Part shown: piece after piece, positions 1-7,945 of the stretch
Layout of the letters: each line of letters opens with the position of its first letter
How positions within the stretch are numbered: the stretch's first letter is position 1
Assembly: GCF_014635025.1 (NCBI RefSeq)
Contig: NZ_BMCE01000008.1
Location: forward strand, 1-54,727
DNA length: 54,727 bases
Reading direction: 5' to 3'
Origin: Fictibacillus barbaricus
GTDB lineage: Bacteria; Bacillota; Bacilli; Bacillales; Fictibacillaceae
Translations under genes and position numbers: made by a program
The notes under the pieces: model-generated
Seen by the model: the letters and a program-made list of their open reading frames with translations, nothing else
Told to the model about the DNA's origin: nothing
Databases searched by the model: none

Positions 1-7
1 CAAGAAG

Positions 8-37
8 GAAGATGGATGATATCCATCTTCTTTTTTT
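8..37 (+). terminator. Rho-independent terminator of a gene left of the window
   Basis: A 10-bp perfect stem (GAAGATGGAT at 8-17 and ATCCATCTTC at 21-30) has a 3-base loop and is followed by seven T. The gene it serves lies outside the window. Confidence 0.85.
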
Positions 38-89
38 GTGTTGAAAAATGAGTTGTAGCATGGATTGCAGAATCTTAACGAAGTATGGT

Positions 90-180
90 AAAGACGCATA
101 AATAAATTTGAGGGCGTTTAAAAATTTTTGAAGACTTATAAGAATTTTTGAGGACTTATAAAATCTCCCGAAGACTTATT
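90..180. repeat. 20-bp-period short-word array
   Basis: The word GAAGACTTATA and its variants recur with the leading base at 90, 110, 130, 150 and 170, an exact 20-bp step. The bases between the words are not conserved. The array lies about 50 bp downstream of the first terminator. I know no named family for it. Confidence 0.7.
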
Positions 181-205
181 AATCAGACAAAACCTAAAAA
201 GAGGA

Positions 206-235
206 AGAAGATGAAACGAATTCATCTTCTTTTTT
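206..235 (+). terminator. Second terminator-like hairpin
   Basis: Stem AGAAGATGAA (206-215) pairs with TTCATCTTCT (221-230), followed by a T-run. It is a sequence relative of the hairpin at 8-30, but no gene lies between them. Confidence 0.7.
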
Positions 236-291
236 GTATAGAAAAGGCAGGAAATGAGCAGAAACGTGATGCGAAAACCTTTAAATAAGGA

Positions 292-318
292 AGAAGATGG
301 ACAAAACCATCTTCTTTT
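292..318 (+). terminator. Third terminator-like hairpin
   Basis: AGAAGATGG (292-300) pairs with CCATCTTCT (307-315), followed by a short T-run. It is nearly identical to the hairpin at 552-576, and both are followed by the same 21-bp-period array, so the whole unit is duplicated (about 285-430 and 541-670). Confidence 0.65.
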
Positions 319-356
319 CCATCATTTCAAGGGTTGGCACAGAGGCGAAAAAACTC

Positions 357-430
357 AATTAAGTCAAAACCAACAAAAATTAAGTCAAAACGAGGGTCAA
401 TTAAGTCAAAACATGACCCAATTAGGTTTT
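357..430. repeat. 21-bp-period array of AATTAAGTCAAAAC
   Basis: Copies start at 357, 378, 399 and (degenerate, AATTAGGTTTT) 420, exactly 21 bp apart. Only the 14-base word is conserved; the 7-base spacers differ. It follows a terminator-like hairpin. Confidence 0.8.
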
Positions 431-551
431 AGCCATATCCTACATATCCATGACACACCGCATCCAGCCATTCATCTATCCCGCAATCATTCACTGCGAC
501 CTCACACATTAACTCTCTCCCGCCACTAGAAGTTCTAAGGAAGAAGAAGGA

Positions 552-580
552 AGAAGATGGACAAAAACCATCTTCTTTTC
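552..580 (+). terminator. Fourth terminator-like hairpin
   Basis: AGAAGATGG (552-560) pairs with CCATCTTCT (568-576), followed by TTTTC. It is a copy of the hairpin at 292-315, with no gene in between. Confidence 0.65.
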
Positions 581-617
581 ATCGTTTCTCAGGTTTGACA
601 CAGTGGCTAAAAGACTC

Positions 618-670
618 AATTAAGTCAAAATCCACTCCAATTAGAACAAAACACGATCCAATTAAGTTTT
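618..670. repeat. Second 21-bp-period array
   Basis: AATTAAGTCAAAA at 618, AATTAGAACAAAAC at 639 and AATTAAGTTTT at 660 keep the 21-bp step seen at 357-430. Apart from these arrays and hairpins, I see nothing coding in 1-788. Confidence 0.75.
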
Positions 671-788
671 TAAAATAATTCTCATTCCCCACTATAAATT
701 TCAACATTCAATCCTCAAATATCATATCTTATTTCTCACGCTTTTTATGGTAAACTAGGAGTTAAAAACAATGGGGAGGCTATATATA

Positions 789-1946
789 ATGAAAAACGTT
801 CATTTCGATACATCCAGTGTGCATGCGAGTGGGCATAATAGTGTAAAGTCGGTAAGTAAGATCAATCCGATCTATCAGACATCTGCATTTTCCTTTTCGG
901 ATCTAGATGATTTAGAGGATTACTTTAGAGGAAAGAACGATTACTTATATACGAGAATGAACAACCCCAATCAGAATGATTTTGCGAATGGCGTTGCGGA
1001 CCTCGAACAGGCTCCTGCCGGTGTCGTTACTTCATCTGGTATGTCTGCTATTTTAGTTGGAATCTTATCCGTTGCACAAAGCGGCGATCATATTGTTGCT
1101 TGTGATGATCTGTATGGAGGAACTTATCAACTTTTATCTGATGATCTTAAGAGCTTTGGCATTGAAACGACATTTGTTTCTTTTAAAGATGCTGAAGAAA
1201 TTGAAAAGAATATCCGTTCCAACACAAAATTGATCTATTCTGAATCCATTACGAATCCGTTACTTCGTGTTGAAGATCTTGATGTACTTGTCTCCATAGC
1301 TAGAAAACATAATATCACTACGATGATTGATAATACATTTGCCACACCGTATGTGTTACAGCCATATACGAAGGGTGTAGATCTAGTTGTTCACAGTGCG
1401 ACAAAATATCTTAACGGTCATAGTGACGTGACGGCTGGCGTTGTTGTAGGGAAAGAAGACCTTATTGCTAAGGCACAAGCGAAGATGATTCATTTAGGCT
1501 GTAATCTGGGGCCATTTGATGCGTGGCTTGCTTCAAGAGGCTTAAAGACATTGAGTGTTCGAATGGAACGTCATATATCAAACGCGACAGAATTGGCAAA
1601 ACAGCTTAAGAAAACAGACGGAATCAAAAAAGTATATTACCCTGAGTATGTAAGTGATACGGGGAATTCATCAATCGTTACGATTGAACTCGACGATCAA
1701 AGTGATGTGTTTACTTTCTTTAAGTCACTGGATTGGGTTCAGATCGTACCGACTCTGGCTGGTGTGGAAACGACGGTTTCCTATCCATTAGGAACGTCTC
1801 ATCGTTCGCTGCCAGCAGAAACCTGTGAAATGCTGGGGATTAATAAGAATGTAATCCGTATTTCGGTTGGTATTGAAAATATTGATGATATAAGTACTGT
1901 TTTTAAATCCGCAGCTGAGAAAGCTTTAAAGGCTTTAGGCGTTTAA
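789..1946 (+). CDS. Cys/Met metabolism PLP-dependent enzyme (cystathionine gamma-lyase/synthase or methionine gamma-lyase type)
   Basis: This 385-residue protein belongs to the Cys/Met metabolism PLP-dependent family of cytosolic gamma- and beta-eliminating enzymes in transsulfuration. The PLP site is visible as HSATKYLNGHSDV, whose lysine should form the internal aldimine. Upstream are the SSGMSA and YGGTYQL motifs, and near the C-terminus is the family signature GVETTVSYPL. An upstream in-frame ATG at 771 exists, but GGGGAGG at 773-779 sits 9 bases before the ATG at 789, which I prefer. It stands alone, 93 bp before an amino acid permease with its own promoter. The sequence does not decide between lyase, synthase and methionine gamma-lyase, so no symbol is given. 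Confidence 0.9.
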   Translation: MKNVHFDTSSVHASGHNSVKSVSKINPIYQTSAFSFSDLDDLEDYFRGKNDYLYTRMNNPNQNDFANGVADLEQAPAGVVTSSGMSAILVGILSVAQSGDHIVACDDLYGGTYQLLSDDLKSFGIETTFVSFKDAEEIEKNIRSNTKLIYSESITNPLLRVEDLDVLVSIARKHNITTMIDNTFATPYVLQPYTKGVDLVVHSATKYLNGHSDVTAGVVVGKEDLIAKAQAKMIHLGCNLGPFDAWLASRGLKTLSVRMERHISNATELAKQLKKTDGIKKVYYPEYVSDTGNSSIVTIELDDQSDVFTFFKSLDWVQIVPTLAGVETTVSYPLGTSHRSLPAETCEMLGINKNVIRISVGIENIDDISTVFKSAAEKALKALGV

Positions 1947-1963
1947 ATTGTAATAAAAACGAA

Positions 1964-1993
1964 TTGTTACAGTTTGTCGAAATATGTTATAAT
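1964..1993 (+). promoter_or_regulatory. Sigma-A promoter for the permease
   Basis: TTGTTA (1964-1969), an 18-base spacer, and an extended -10 of TG-T-TATAAT (1985-1993) precede the permease gene. A near-palindromic TGAAAGCGCTTCA lies just downstream at 2001. Confidence 0.7.
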
Positions 1994-2039
1994 AATTGTA
2001 TGAAAGCGCTTCATCATTTACTTCAAGGGAGGCATAGAA

Positions 2040-3419
2040 ATGAAGCCGAAACAAGGATTACATCGAGGTCTCGAGGAAAGACATATTACACTTATGTCAC
2101 TTGGGGCTGCTATTGGGGTTGGCTTATTTTTAGGGTCAGCTTCAGCGATTGAAATGGCAGGACCAGCCATTCTTTTAGCTTACGCTCTAGGTGGAGCAGT
2201 TATGTTTATCATTATGAGAGCTCTAGGCGAAATGGCGATTCATCAGCCAGTTGCCGGATCTTTTAGCCGATATGCAAAAAACTATATTGGACCTTTAGCT
2301 GGTTATTTAACAGGCTGGAATTATTGGTTCTTATGGATCGTAACTTGTATGGCTGAGATTACAGCCGTAGGTATTTATATGAAGATGTGGTATCCAGATG
2401 TACCAACATGGATTTGGGCATTAGCCGCTTTGGTGATTATGGCCAGCATCAACCTACTTGCTATTAAAGCATATGGAGAGTTTGAATTCTGGTTTGCCTT
2501 AATTAAGATTGTAGCCATCGTTTTAATGATTGTTACTGGTTTAGGTATGATTCTATTTGGTTTTGGTAACGGTGGCGTTGCAACTGGTATCAGCAACCTT
2601 TGGGAAAATGGCGGTTTCGCTCCAAACGGAGTGAAGGGAATCCTTATGTCCATGCAGATGGTCATGTTCGCCTTCTTAGGAATCGAGATGATCGGGGTAA
2701 CTGCCGGTGAGGTTAAGAACCCTGAAAAGTCCCTAGCTAAGGCTGTTAACTCTGTTTTCTGGCGCATCCTAATTTTCTATGTAGGGGCATTGTTTGTTAT
2801 CATGTCCATCTACCCGTGGGATCAAATTGGTACACAAGGAAGTCCGTTTGTTCTTACTTTTGAAAAGATCGGTATTGGACAAGCTGCAGGTATTATTAAC
2901 TTTGTTGTTCTAACTGCTGCTCTTTCAAGCTGTAACAGCGGAATTTTCAGCACAGGACGTATGCTTTTCAACCTTGCTGAGCAAAAGCAAGCACCAGCTA
3001 AGCTTAATAAGATCAGTAACTCAGGGGTGCCATCAGTGGCTGTTTTAGTATCTGCTGCAGCACTTTTAATCGGAGTAGTTCTAAACTACCTGGTTCCTGA
3101 AAAAGTATTTGTATGGGTAACAAGTATCTCTACGTTTGGAGCGATCTGGACTTGGTCGGTTATCCTTGTGTCACAACTCAAGTTCCGTAAAGGATTAAGT
3201 GCAGAGGAAAAGAAAGCACTGAAGTTTAAAGTGCCATTTTATCCTTTTGGATCTTACGTTGCATTAGCGATCCTCATATTCGTAGTGGGAATCATGGCTT
3301 ACTTCCCGGATACACGAATTGCTTTAATTGTAGGACCTTGCTGGTTAGTACTTTTAACGGTTATCTATTATGTTAAAGGGTTTAACAAACTGCCAGATAA
3401 TAGGAACGAAGCAGCTTAA
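2040..3419 (+). CDS. APC-family amino acid permease
   Basis: A 459-residue polytopic membrane protein of the amino acid-polyamine-organocation superfamily, most like the bacterial AlaP/YbxG/AroP/LysP branch. The N-terminus carries the family signature (LHRGLEERHI followed by GAAIGVGLFLGSA) in the first helix, which forms part of the substrate site. About twelve hydrophobic segments follow, and the consensus loop VTAGEVKNPEKS is present near residue 220. It should be a proton-coupled importer. The exact amino acid cannot be read from sequence. The start is set by GGGAGG at 2028-2033, about 7 bases upstream. A strong terminator follows. Its position after a Cys/Met enzyme suggests, but does not prove, a link to sulfur or neutral amino acids. 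Confidence 0.9.
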   Translation: MKPKQGLHRGLEERHITLMSLGAAIGVGLFLGSASAIEMAGPAILLAYALGGAVMFIIMRALGEMAIHQPVAGSFSRYAKNYIGPLAGYLTGWNYWFLWIVTCMAEITAVGIYMKMWYPDVPTWIWALAALVIMASINLLAIKAYGEFEFWFALIKIVAIVLMIVTGLGMILFGFGNGGVATGISNLWENGGFAPNGVKGILMSMQMVMFAFLGIEMIGVTAGEVKNPEKSLAKAVNSVFWRILIFYVGALFVIMSIYPWDQIGTQGSPFVLTFEKIGIGQAAGIINFVVLTAALSSCNSGIFSTGRMLFNLAEQKQAPAKLNKISNSGVPSVAVLVSAAALLIGVVLNYLVPEKVFVWVTSISTFGAIWTWSVILVSQLKFRKGLSAEEKKALKFKVPFYPFGSYVALAILIFVVGIMAYFPDTRIALIVGPCWLVLLTVIYYVKGFNKLPDNRNEAA

Positions 3420-3426
3420 TCATGTG

Positions 3427-3467
3427 GGCACTGGAAAAAAATAAAATTTCCAGTGCCTAATATTTTT
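3427..3467 (+). terminator. Terminator of the permease gene
   Basis: The arms GGCACTGGAAA and TTTCCAGTGCC (to 3457) form a long stem, followed by a T-rich tract. Confidence 0.85.
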
Positions 3468-3474
3468 AAAACAC

Positions 3475-3503
3475 TTGCATCATACTAATAAACGTGTTAT
3501 ATT
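3475..3503 (+). promoter_or_regulatory. Promoter of the tRNA operon
   Basis: TTGCAT (3475-3480), a 17-base spacer and TG-T-TATATT (3495-3503) form an extended -10 promoter. A leader hairpin follows (GTTGTTAT at 3522-3529 with ATAGCAAC at 3540-3547). Confidence 0.7.
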
Positions 3504-3559
3504 AATAAATGTCCGAAACAAGTTGTTATCTTAATAAGAATAGCAACCATTTATAACGT

Positions 3560-3573
3560 CGCGGGGTGGAGCA
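3560..3573 (+). repeat. Orphan copy of the 5' end of tRNA-fMet
   Basis: CGCGGGGTGGAGCA here is identical to the first 14 bases of the initiator tRNA gene, 130 bp downstream (3690-3703). The rest of a tRNA is absent. It could be a partial duplication or the scar of a recombined tRNA array. Confidence 0.7.
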
Positions 3574-3689
3574 TGGAGCATACGCTTCAGTGAAATCACA
3601 ACGACATGTCTCGACGGATACACATCAAGAAGATGCTTGTAGAGGAAGAGACAACAAACTCGGAAACATCATCCGAATACTTTTATCAT

Positions 3690-3766
<77 letters not shown>

Positions 3767-3798
3767 ATTAATTTACTACATCAAATTACATACAAGAT

Positions 3799-3874
3799 GG
3801 ACCCGTGGTGTAGTGGTTAACATGCCTGCCTGTCACGCAGGAGATCGCCGGTTCGACCCCGGTCGGGTCCGCCA
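3799..3874 (+). tRNA. tRNA-Asp (GTC)
   Basis: A 76-base cloverleaf: acceptor GGACCCG/CGGGTCC, anticodon GTC in CCTGTCACG, T-arm CCGGTTCGACCCCGG, discriminator G and encoded CCA. It is co-transcribed with tRNA-fMet. Confidence 0.97.
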
Positions 3875-3883
3875 CTTTAAAAA

Positions 3884-3908
3884 ACGAAACAAGGTTTCGT
3901 GTTTTTTT
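3884..3908 (+). terminator. Terminator of the tRNA operon
   Basis: ACGAAAC and GTTTCGT form the stem, followed by a T-run. Confidence 0.85.
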
Positions 3909-3948
3909 ATGTCTAAAAGTAAGTTAAACTGAAAATATACTATTGTAA

Positions 3949-3981
3949 CCTTAGGAGTTCACTTGATCCTAAGGCTTTTTT
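3949..3981 (+). terminator. Terminator or attenuator in front of thiL
   Basis: A perfect 8-bp stem (CCTTAGGA at 3949-3956, TCCTAAGG at 3967-3974) is followed by C and six T, only 34 bp before thiL. A TATACT box at 3936-3941 could start a short leader. It may be a back-up tRNA terminator or an attenuator of the thiL operon. Confidence 0.65.
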
Positions 3982-4014
3982 ATAAATTGATTTGGACCAG
4001 AGAGGGGATTATCC

Positions 4015-5016
4015 ATGATGAATGATGAATTTGAATGGATTAAAAGCATCACACCCAATAACGCATATCAAAAAGAATTAATTGCCGGTATAGGTGATGA
4101 TGCTGCTCTGTGGTCTGCAGATGAAAACATGGATCAGGTCGTCTGTGTTGATACGATGGTTGAAGGGGTTCATTTTACGAGAGATACGTTATCACCTTAT
4201 CAAGCAGGATTTAAAGCGCTTGCTGTTAATGTGAGTGATATAGCTGCGATGGGCGGCATTCCCCAGTTTTATTTAGTCTCTATAGCTATTTCGAGAGAAT
4301 GGGACGAAGAAGAGCTTCAAGAGATCTATCAAGGAATGGGTGATCTTGCTAAGAACTATAAAATGGATTTAATCGGTGGAGATACGGTCTCGACGAAAGG
4401 ACCTCTTGTATTAACTGTGACGGTTATTGGAAAAGTAGAAAAAGGAAGAAGTCTTCTACGAAGTAATGCGAAGTCAGGTGATTCTGTATTCTTAACAGGT
4501 AACACAGGAGAATCAGCAGCAGGTCTTCACGTTCTTCTTGAAAAAACAAGACATGCTGTTTTTACTAACATCGAAGAGACATGGATTCAACAGCATCAGA
4601 TGCCGGTTCCTCATGTTGAGCAAGGAAGAATATTAGCTTTCAGCGGCTTTCGTATTTCACTTAACGATGTAAGTGATGGGATCGCAAGTGAGCTGAATGA
4701 AATCGCTGAAGCAAGCCATGTAAAGATACATATCCAAAAAGACAAGCTTCCTGTAAGTTCCTCATTATCTGAACTGCCAGTGGACGATCGACTAAACCAT
4801 CAATTGTTCGGGGGAGAGGATTACGTTCTGGTTGGTACCGTCTCAAAAGGGGACTTTACGAAACTTGCTTCTATGTTCAAAAAACGCTCTCTTCCTTTAT
4901 ACGAAATAGGGGAAGTTGGAGAAGCTGGCAGCCCGGAAGTCTATCTGCACAGTGATAAAGTGGAGAAACCTGAACGGCTTACGAAAAAAGGATTTAATCA
5001 TTTTAGGGAAAGGTAA
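4015..5016 (+). CDS. thiL: Thiamine-monophosphate kinase
   Basis: ThiL phosphorylates thiamine monophosphate to thiamine diphosphate, the last step of cofactor synthesis. The 333 residues match the usual family length. Characteristic motifs are IGDDAALW near residue 26, the metal-binding stretch VCVDTMVEGVHF, LAVNVSDIAAMGG, GGDT and the late NDVSDGIASEL and GGEDYVLV motifs. Two consecutive ATG codons (4015, 4018) are possible. AGAGGGG at 4001-4007 spaces best with the first. It is the first gene of a thiL-tsaE-tsaB-rimI-tsaD run that is tightly spaced and probably one operon, in the B. subtilis order. Confidence 0.96.
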   Translation: MMNDEFEWIKSITPNNAYQKELIAGIGDDAALWSADENMDQVVCVDTMVEGVHFTRDTLSPYQAGFKALAVNVSDIAAMGGIPQFYLVSIAISREWDEEELQEIYQGMGDLAKNYKMDLIGGDTVSTKGPLVLTVTVIGKVEKGRSLLRSNAKSGDSVFLTGNTGESAAGLHVLLEKTRHAVFTNIEETWIQQHQMPVPHVEQGRILAFSGFRISLNDVSDGIASELNEIAEASHVKIHIQKDKLPVSSSLSELPVDDRLNHQLFGGEDYVLVGTVSKGDFTKLASMFKKRSLPLYEIGEVGEAGSPEVYLHSDKVEKPERLTKKGFNHFRER

Positions 5017-5025
5017 GGAAAAGCC

Positions 5026-5478
5026 ATGAGTGCGTATCATTTTAAAACTAAGTCAGCGGAAGAAACGATGTCTTTTGCCGAAAAGCTGGGTTCCATTCTT
5101 CAAAGTGGTGATGTTCTTACACTAGCTGGAGATCTTGGAGCTGGGAAGACAACCTTTACAAAAGGCTTGGCCAAAGGACTTGGAATCACACGTACAGTGA
5201 ATTCGCCTACCTTCACTATCATTAAAGAATACAAAGGACGTTTGCCCCTTTATCATATGGACGTGTACCGGTTGGAAGACTCAGATGAAGATCTTGGGTT
5301 TGAAGAATACTTTTCAGGTGACGGTGTCTGTGTCGTAGAATGGGCCGTTTTTATAGAAGAACATCTGCCAGAGGAAAGACTTGAGCTTGTTATCTCGCAT
5401 AAAGGCGACGACGAGCGTGAGATACAAATCACACCAATTGGCAAACGATACGAAGAACGTGTTAAGGAGATTATGTAA
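5026..5478 (+). CDS. tsaE: tRNA t6A37 threonylcarbamoyl transfer ATPase
   Basis: TsaE is the P-loop ATPase that drives turnover of the TsaB-TsaD complex, which adds threonylcarbamoyl to A37 of ANN-decoding tRNAs. The Walker A motif GDLGAGKTTFTKG lies near residues 39-51. It is followed by the family motif NSPTF, then HMDVYRL and a Walker-B-like VVEWA stretch. The length of 150 residues is typical. It starts 9 bases after thiL, and its TAA overlaps the tsaB ATG by one base (TAATG), implying translational coupling. Confidence 0.96.
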   Translation: MSAYHFKTKSAEETMSFAEKLGSILQSGDVLTLAGDLGAGKTTFTKGLAKGLGITRTVNSPTFTIIKEYKGRLPLYHMDVYRLEDSDEDLGFEEYFSGDGVCVVEWAVFIEEHLPEERLELVISHKGDDEREIQITPIGKRYEERVKEIM

Positions 5479-6173
5479 TGAAAGTTCTTGCAATAGACAC
5501 ATCCAATCTTGTGATGGGGATCTCTGTATTGGATGAAGGAAAAGTGCTCGGTGAGTATATTACAAACTTAAAAAAGAATCATTCGATACGAGTGATGCCT
5601 GCGATTGAAGAAGTGCTCAATGAGACTGGGGTAAAGCCGGCTGAGCTGGATCGAATTGTGGTGGCAAAGGGCCCTGGCTCCTACACAGGAGTCCGTATTG
5701 GTGTAACGATTGCCAAGACGCTTGCTTGGACGCTTAAAAAAGACCTAGTAGGGATCTCTAGTTTAGAAGTACTTGCTCAGAGCGGAAAATATTTTGATGG
5801 TTTTACAGTGCCCCTATTCGATGCGCGCCGTACTCAATTATTTACCGGGCTTTACGGCCAAAACGATGCAGGTGATTTCCAAAACCTTTGGGAAGACCGC
5901 ATCATCCTATTAAAAGATTGGCTGGAAAAGCTTCAAACGTTAGATAAGAAGATTTTATTTGTAGGAAACGATCTTCCGTTACATCAGGATACGATAAAAG
6001 AAGTGTTAGGGGATCAAGCGGTACTTGGACAAGTATCGGATCACAATCCGAGGCCGAGCGAACTAGGCCGTATAGGGATGATGAGAGAACCTGATGACAT
6101 CCATACGTTTATACCAAGTTATCTTCAGTTGGCAGAAGCAGAAGTGAACTGGCTGAAGTCACAAGGGAAGTAG
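5478..6173 (+). CDS. tsaB: tRNA t6A37 biosynthesis protein TsaB
   Basis: TsaB is the inactive-ATPase homologue of TsaD that scaffolds the t6A synthase. The N-terminus LAIDTSN is the degenerate ASKHA phosphate loop, and KGPGSYTGVRIG is the family hallmark. The 231 residues match Bacillus YdiC. It is coupled to tsaE by a one-base overlap and followed 9 bases later by rimI. All three bacterial t6A-complex genes (tsaE, tsaB, tsaD) are present in this operon; tsaC/ywlC is not in the window. Confidence 0.96.
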   Translation: MKVLAIDTSNLVMGISVLDEGKVLGEYITNLKKNHSIRVMPAIEEVLNETGVKPAELDRIVVAKGPGSYTGVRIGVTIAKTLAWTLKKDLVGISSLEVLAQSGKYFDGFTVPLFDARRTQLFTGLYGQNDAGDFQNLWEDRIILLKDWLEKLQTLDKKILFVGNDLPLHQDTIKEVLGDQAVLGQVSDHNPRPSELGRIGMMREPDDIHTFIPSYLQLAEAEVNWLKSQGK

Positions 6174-6182
6174 GGATAACTG

Positions 6183-6632
6183 ATGGGAGAGGCATATACT
6201 TTCAGATTGGCAAATGTCAGTGATATTGATGATATCCTAGGGATCGAGCAGGCATCTTTTGCAGTTCCTTGGTCGAGAGAAGCTTTTTATAGAGAGATTG
6301 TTGAGAACCAATTCGCGTATTATCTTGTGATTGAAGACTCCTTTCAGCCGATCGGTTATTGCGGAATCTGGCTTGTGATGGATGAAGCGCATGTAACGAA
6401 TATAGCAATACTGCCATCTTACAGAGGGAGAAAGCTTGGTGAACTCCTTATGAAAGAAGCCATTAAGCTTGCTAAAAGACATGGTGCCGCAACGATGACG
6501 CTAGAAGCACGCGTAAGTAATCATGTTGCTCAGAACTTATATAAAAAACTCGGATTTCAAGCAGGCGGTATCCGAAAAAACTATTATAGCGATAATGGGG
6601 AAGATGCTTTAGTAATGTGGGTGGAATTATGA
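6183..6632 (+). CDS. rimI: Ribosomal protein S18-alanine N-acetyltransferase (GNAT)
   Basis: A 149-residue GNAT-fold acetyltransferase of the RimI type, which acetylates the N-terminal alanine of ribosomal protein S18 in well-studied bacteria. The acetyl-CoA signature is [15 protein letters not shown] around residues 79-93, and the conserved C-terminal motif is [18 protein letters not shown]. It overlaps tsaD by four bases (ATGA, 6629-6632). This tsaB-rimI-tsaD arrangement is widely conserved in Firmicutes. The substrate in this organism is inferred from family membership only. Confidence 0.93.
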   Translation: MGEAYTFRLANVSDIDDILGIEQASFAVPWSREAFYREIVENQFAYYLVIEDSFQPIGYCGIWLVMDEAHVTNIAILPSYRGRKLGELLMKEAIKLAKRHGAATMTLEARVSNHVAQNLYKKLGFQAGGIRKNYYSDNGEDALVMWVEL

Positions 6633-7645
6633 TAAGAGATGAAATTATATTAGCAATAGAAACAAGCTGTGATGAAACAGCGGTAGCGATTCTGAAGAAC
6701 GGTACAGAATTACTTGCGAATGTTGTGGCTTCACAGATTGAAAGCCATAAACGATTTGGCGGTGTTGTCCCTGAGGTAGCATCACGCCATCATGTTGAAC
6801 AAATTACGATCGTGATTGAGGAAGCTTTGAATCAAGCTGAGCTAGAGCCAGCGGATCTAACAGCAGTAGCGGTAACAGAAGGTCCTGGATTAGTTGGAGC
6901 ACTCTTGATCGGTGTTAATGCAGCAAAAGCATTCGCCTTTGCTCATGGTCTTCCACTTGTTCCGGTCCACCATATTGCCGGGCACATTTATGCAAACCGT
7001 CTTGTTAAAGAGATGACATTCCCATTGTTGTCATTGATCGTTTCAGGTGGTCATACAGAGCTTGTTTTGATGGAGGAGCACGGAACGTTCAAAGTGATTG
7101 GGGAAACAAGAGACGATGCAGCAGGGGAAGCGTATGACAAAGTGGCAAGAACGTTGAACATGCCGTACCCTGGCGGCCCTCATATCGATAAGTTAGCTCA
7201 AGAAGGCGAGCCGAATATTGATCTGCCACGGGCTTGGTTAGAACCGGAATCTCTTGATTTTAGTTTTAGCGGTTTAAAATCAGCAGTTATCAACACGGTT
7301 CACAATGCGGCGCAGCGTGGAGAAGTAATTAAGCCAGAAGACCTGGCAGCAAGCTTTCAAGCGAGCGTTGTGGACGTACTTGTGGAAAAGACGTACCGTG
7401 CTGCAGAGCGATATGGCGTTAAGCAGGTTTTACTTGCTGGCGGTGTAGCGGCAAATAAAGGCCTACGTTATATGTTGGAAAAGCGCTTTGAAGGAACTCA
7501 TTATGATCTAGTGATTCCTCCTCTGCACTTATGCACAGATAATGCAGCTATGATCGCAGCAGCAGGAAGTGTTGCATATCAAAAGGGAACGCGTGGCGAT
7601 ATGGCATTGAATGGTGTACCAGGCTTAGATTTAGAAGCACAATAA
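6629..7645 (+). CDS. tsaD: tRNA N6-adenosine threonylcarbamoyltransferase
   Basis: TsaD (formerly Gcp) transfers the threonylcarbamoyl group to A37 of tRNA. The 338-residue protein has [12 protein letters not shown] at the N-terminus, the iron-binding HHIAGH pair near residue 111 and SGGHTEL, and [10 protein letters not shown] and CTDNAAM near the end. Although an ATG at 6617 is in frame, the ATG at 6629 forms the classic ATGA overlap with the rimI stop and matches the family N-terminus, so I use it. A terminator follows, then a DnaA-box cluster, as at the corresponding gcp-ydiF interval of B. subtilis. Confidence 0.97.
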   Translation: MIRDEIILAIETSCDETAVAILKNGTELLANVVASQIESHKRFGGVVPEVASRHHVEQITIVIEEALNQAELEPADLTAVAVTEGPGLVGALLIGVNAAKAFAFAHGLPLVPVHHIAGHIYANRLVKEMTFPLLSLIVSGGHTELVLMEEHGTFKVIGETRDDAAGEAYDKVARTLNMPYPGGPHIDKLAQEGEPNIDLPRAWLEPESLDFSFSGLKSAVINTVHNAAQRGEVIKPEDLAASFQASVVDVLVEKTYRAAERYGVKQVLLAGGVAANKGLRYMLEKRFEGTHYDLVIPPLHLCTDNAAMIAAAGSVAYQKGTRGDMALNGVPGLDLEAQ

Positions 7646-7651
7646 GGCATT

Positions 7652-7685
7652 AAGCTCTTTCCTTTAGAGGAAGGAGCTTTTTTTG
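7652..7685 (+). terminator. Terminator of the thiL-tsaD operon
   Basis: An AAGCTC...GAGCTT stem with a CCT/AGG core is followed by seven T. Just beyond it, TCGAC recurs at 7686 and 7706, again a 20-bp step. Confidence 0.88.
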
Positions 7686-7738
7686 TCGACTGAACTAGAC
7701 GAGTTTCGACACAAACCCCCTTATTTTTTGTGGAAAAG

Positions 7739-7897
7739 TTATTCACATCTTTGTGGATAATGTGGACAATGTTTTCAAATCATTTGAAATAAAGGCTTCA
7801 GGTTATACACAATTCACATAAAGTATACACATGTTCGTGTGGATAAAGTGGATAAGTCTCATAAAACTTACAAATAACTCTATAATGCTGTGGATAA
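7739..7897. promoter_or_regulatory. DnaA-box cluster in the tsaD-ydiF interval
   Basis: Five sites fit the 9-mer TTATNCACA exactly: 7739-7747 (+), 7752-7760 (-), 7803-7811 (+), 7838-7846 (-) and 7889-7897 (-). Three more have one mismatch: 7761-7769, 7823-7831 and 7847-7855. The matching gcp-ydiF region of B. subtilis is one of the known chromosomal DnaA-binding clusters, some of which tune replication initiation by titrating DnaA. No gene lies in 7646-7945. Confidence 0.92.
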
Positions 7898-7898
7898 A

Positions 7899-7942
7899 TA
7901 AAAAAGCTGACGCCCTTACGTTAATCTAAGGATGTCAGCTTT
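7899..7942 (-). terminator. Terminator of the ABC-F gene
   Basis: AAAGCTGAC (7903-7911) and GTCAGCTTT (7934-7942) form the outer stem, with CCTTA/TAAGG inside. Read on the minus strand it ends in a T-run, directly after the ABC-F stop codon. Confidence 0.88.
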
Positions 7943-7945
7943 CAC

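Noticed and set aside
254-529. Open frame of 91 codons in the left intergenic region
   Set aside because: It runs through the terminator hairpin and the 21-bp array, has repetitive low-complexity protein (LSQN repeats from the array) and no good ribosome-binding site.
2001-2014. cre-like TGAAAGCGCTTCAT before the permease
   Set aside because: Near-palindromic but one base short of the consensus spacing, with three mismatches to TGWAANCGNTNWCA. I do not claim it as a CcpA site.
3560-3573. T-box-like GGGGTGGAGCA upstream of the tRNAs
   Set aside because: It lacks the T-box ACCGCG sequence and stems; identity to the tRNA-fMet 5' end explains it better.
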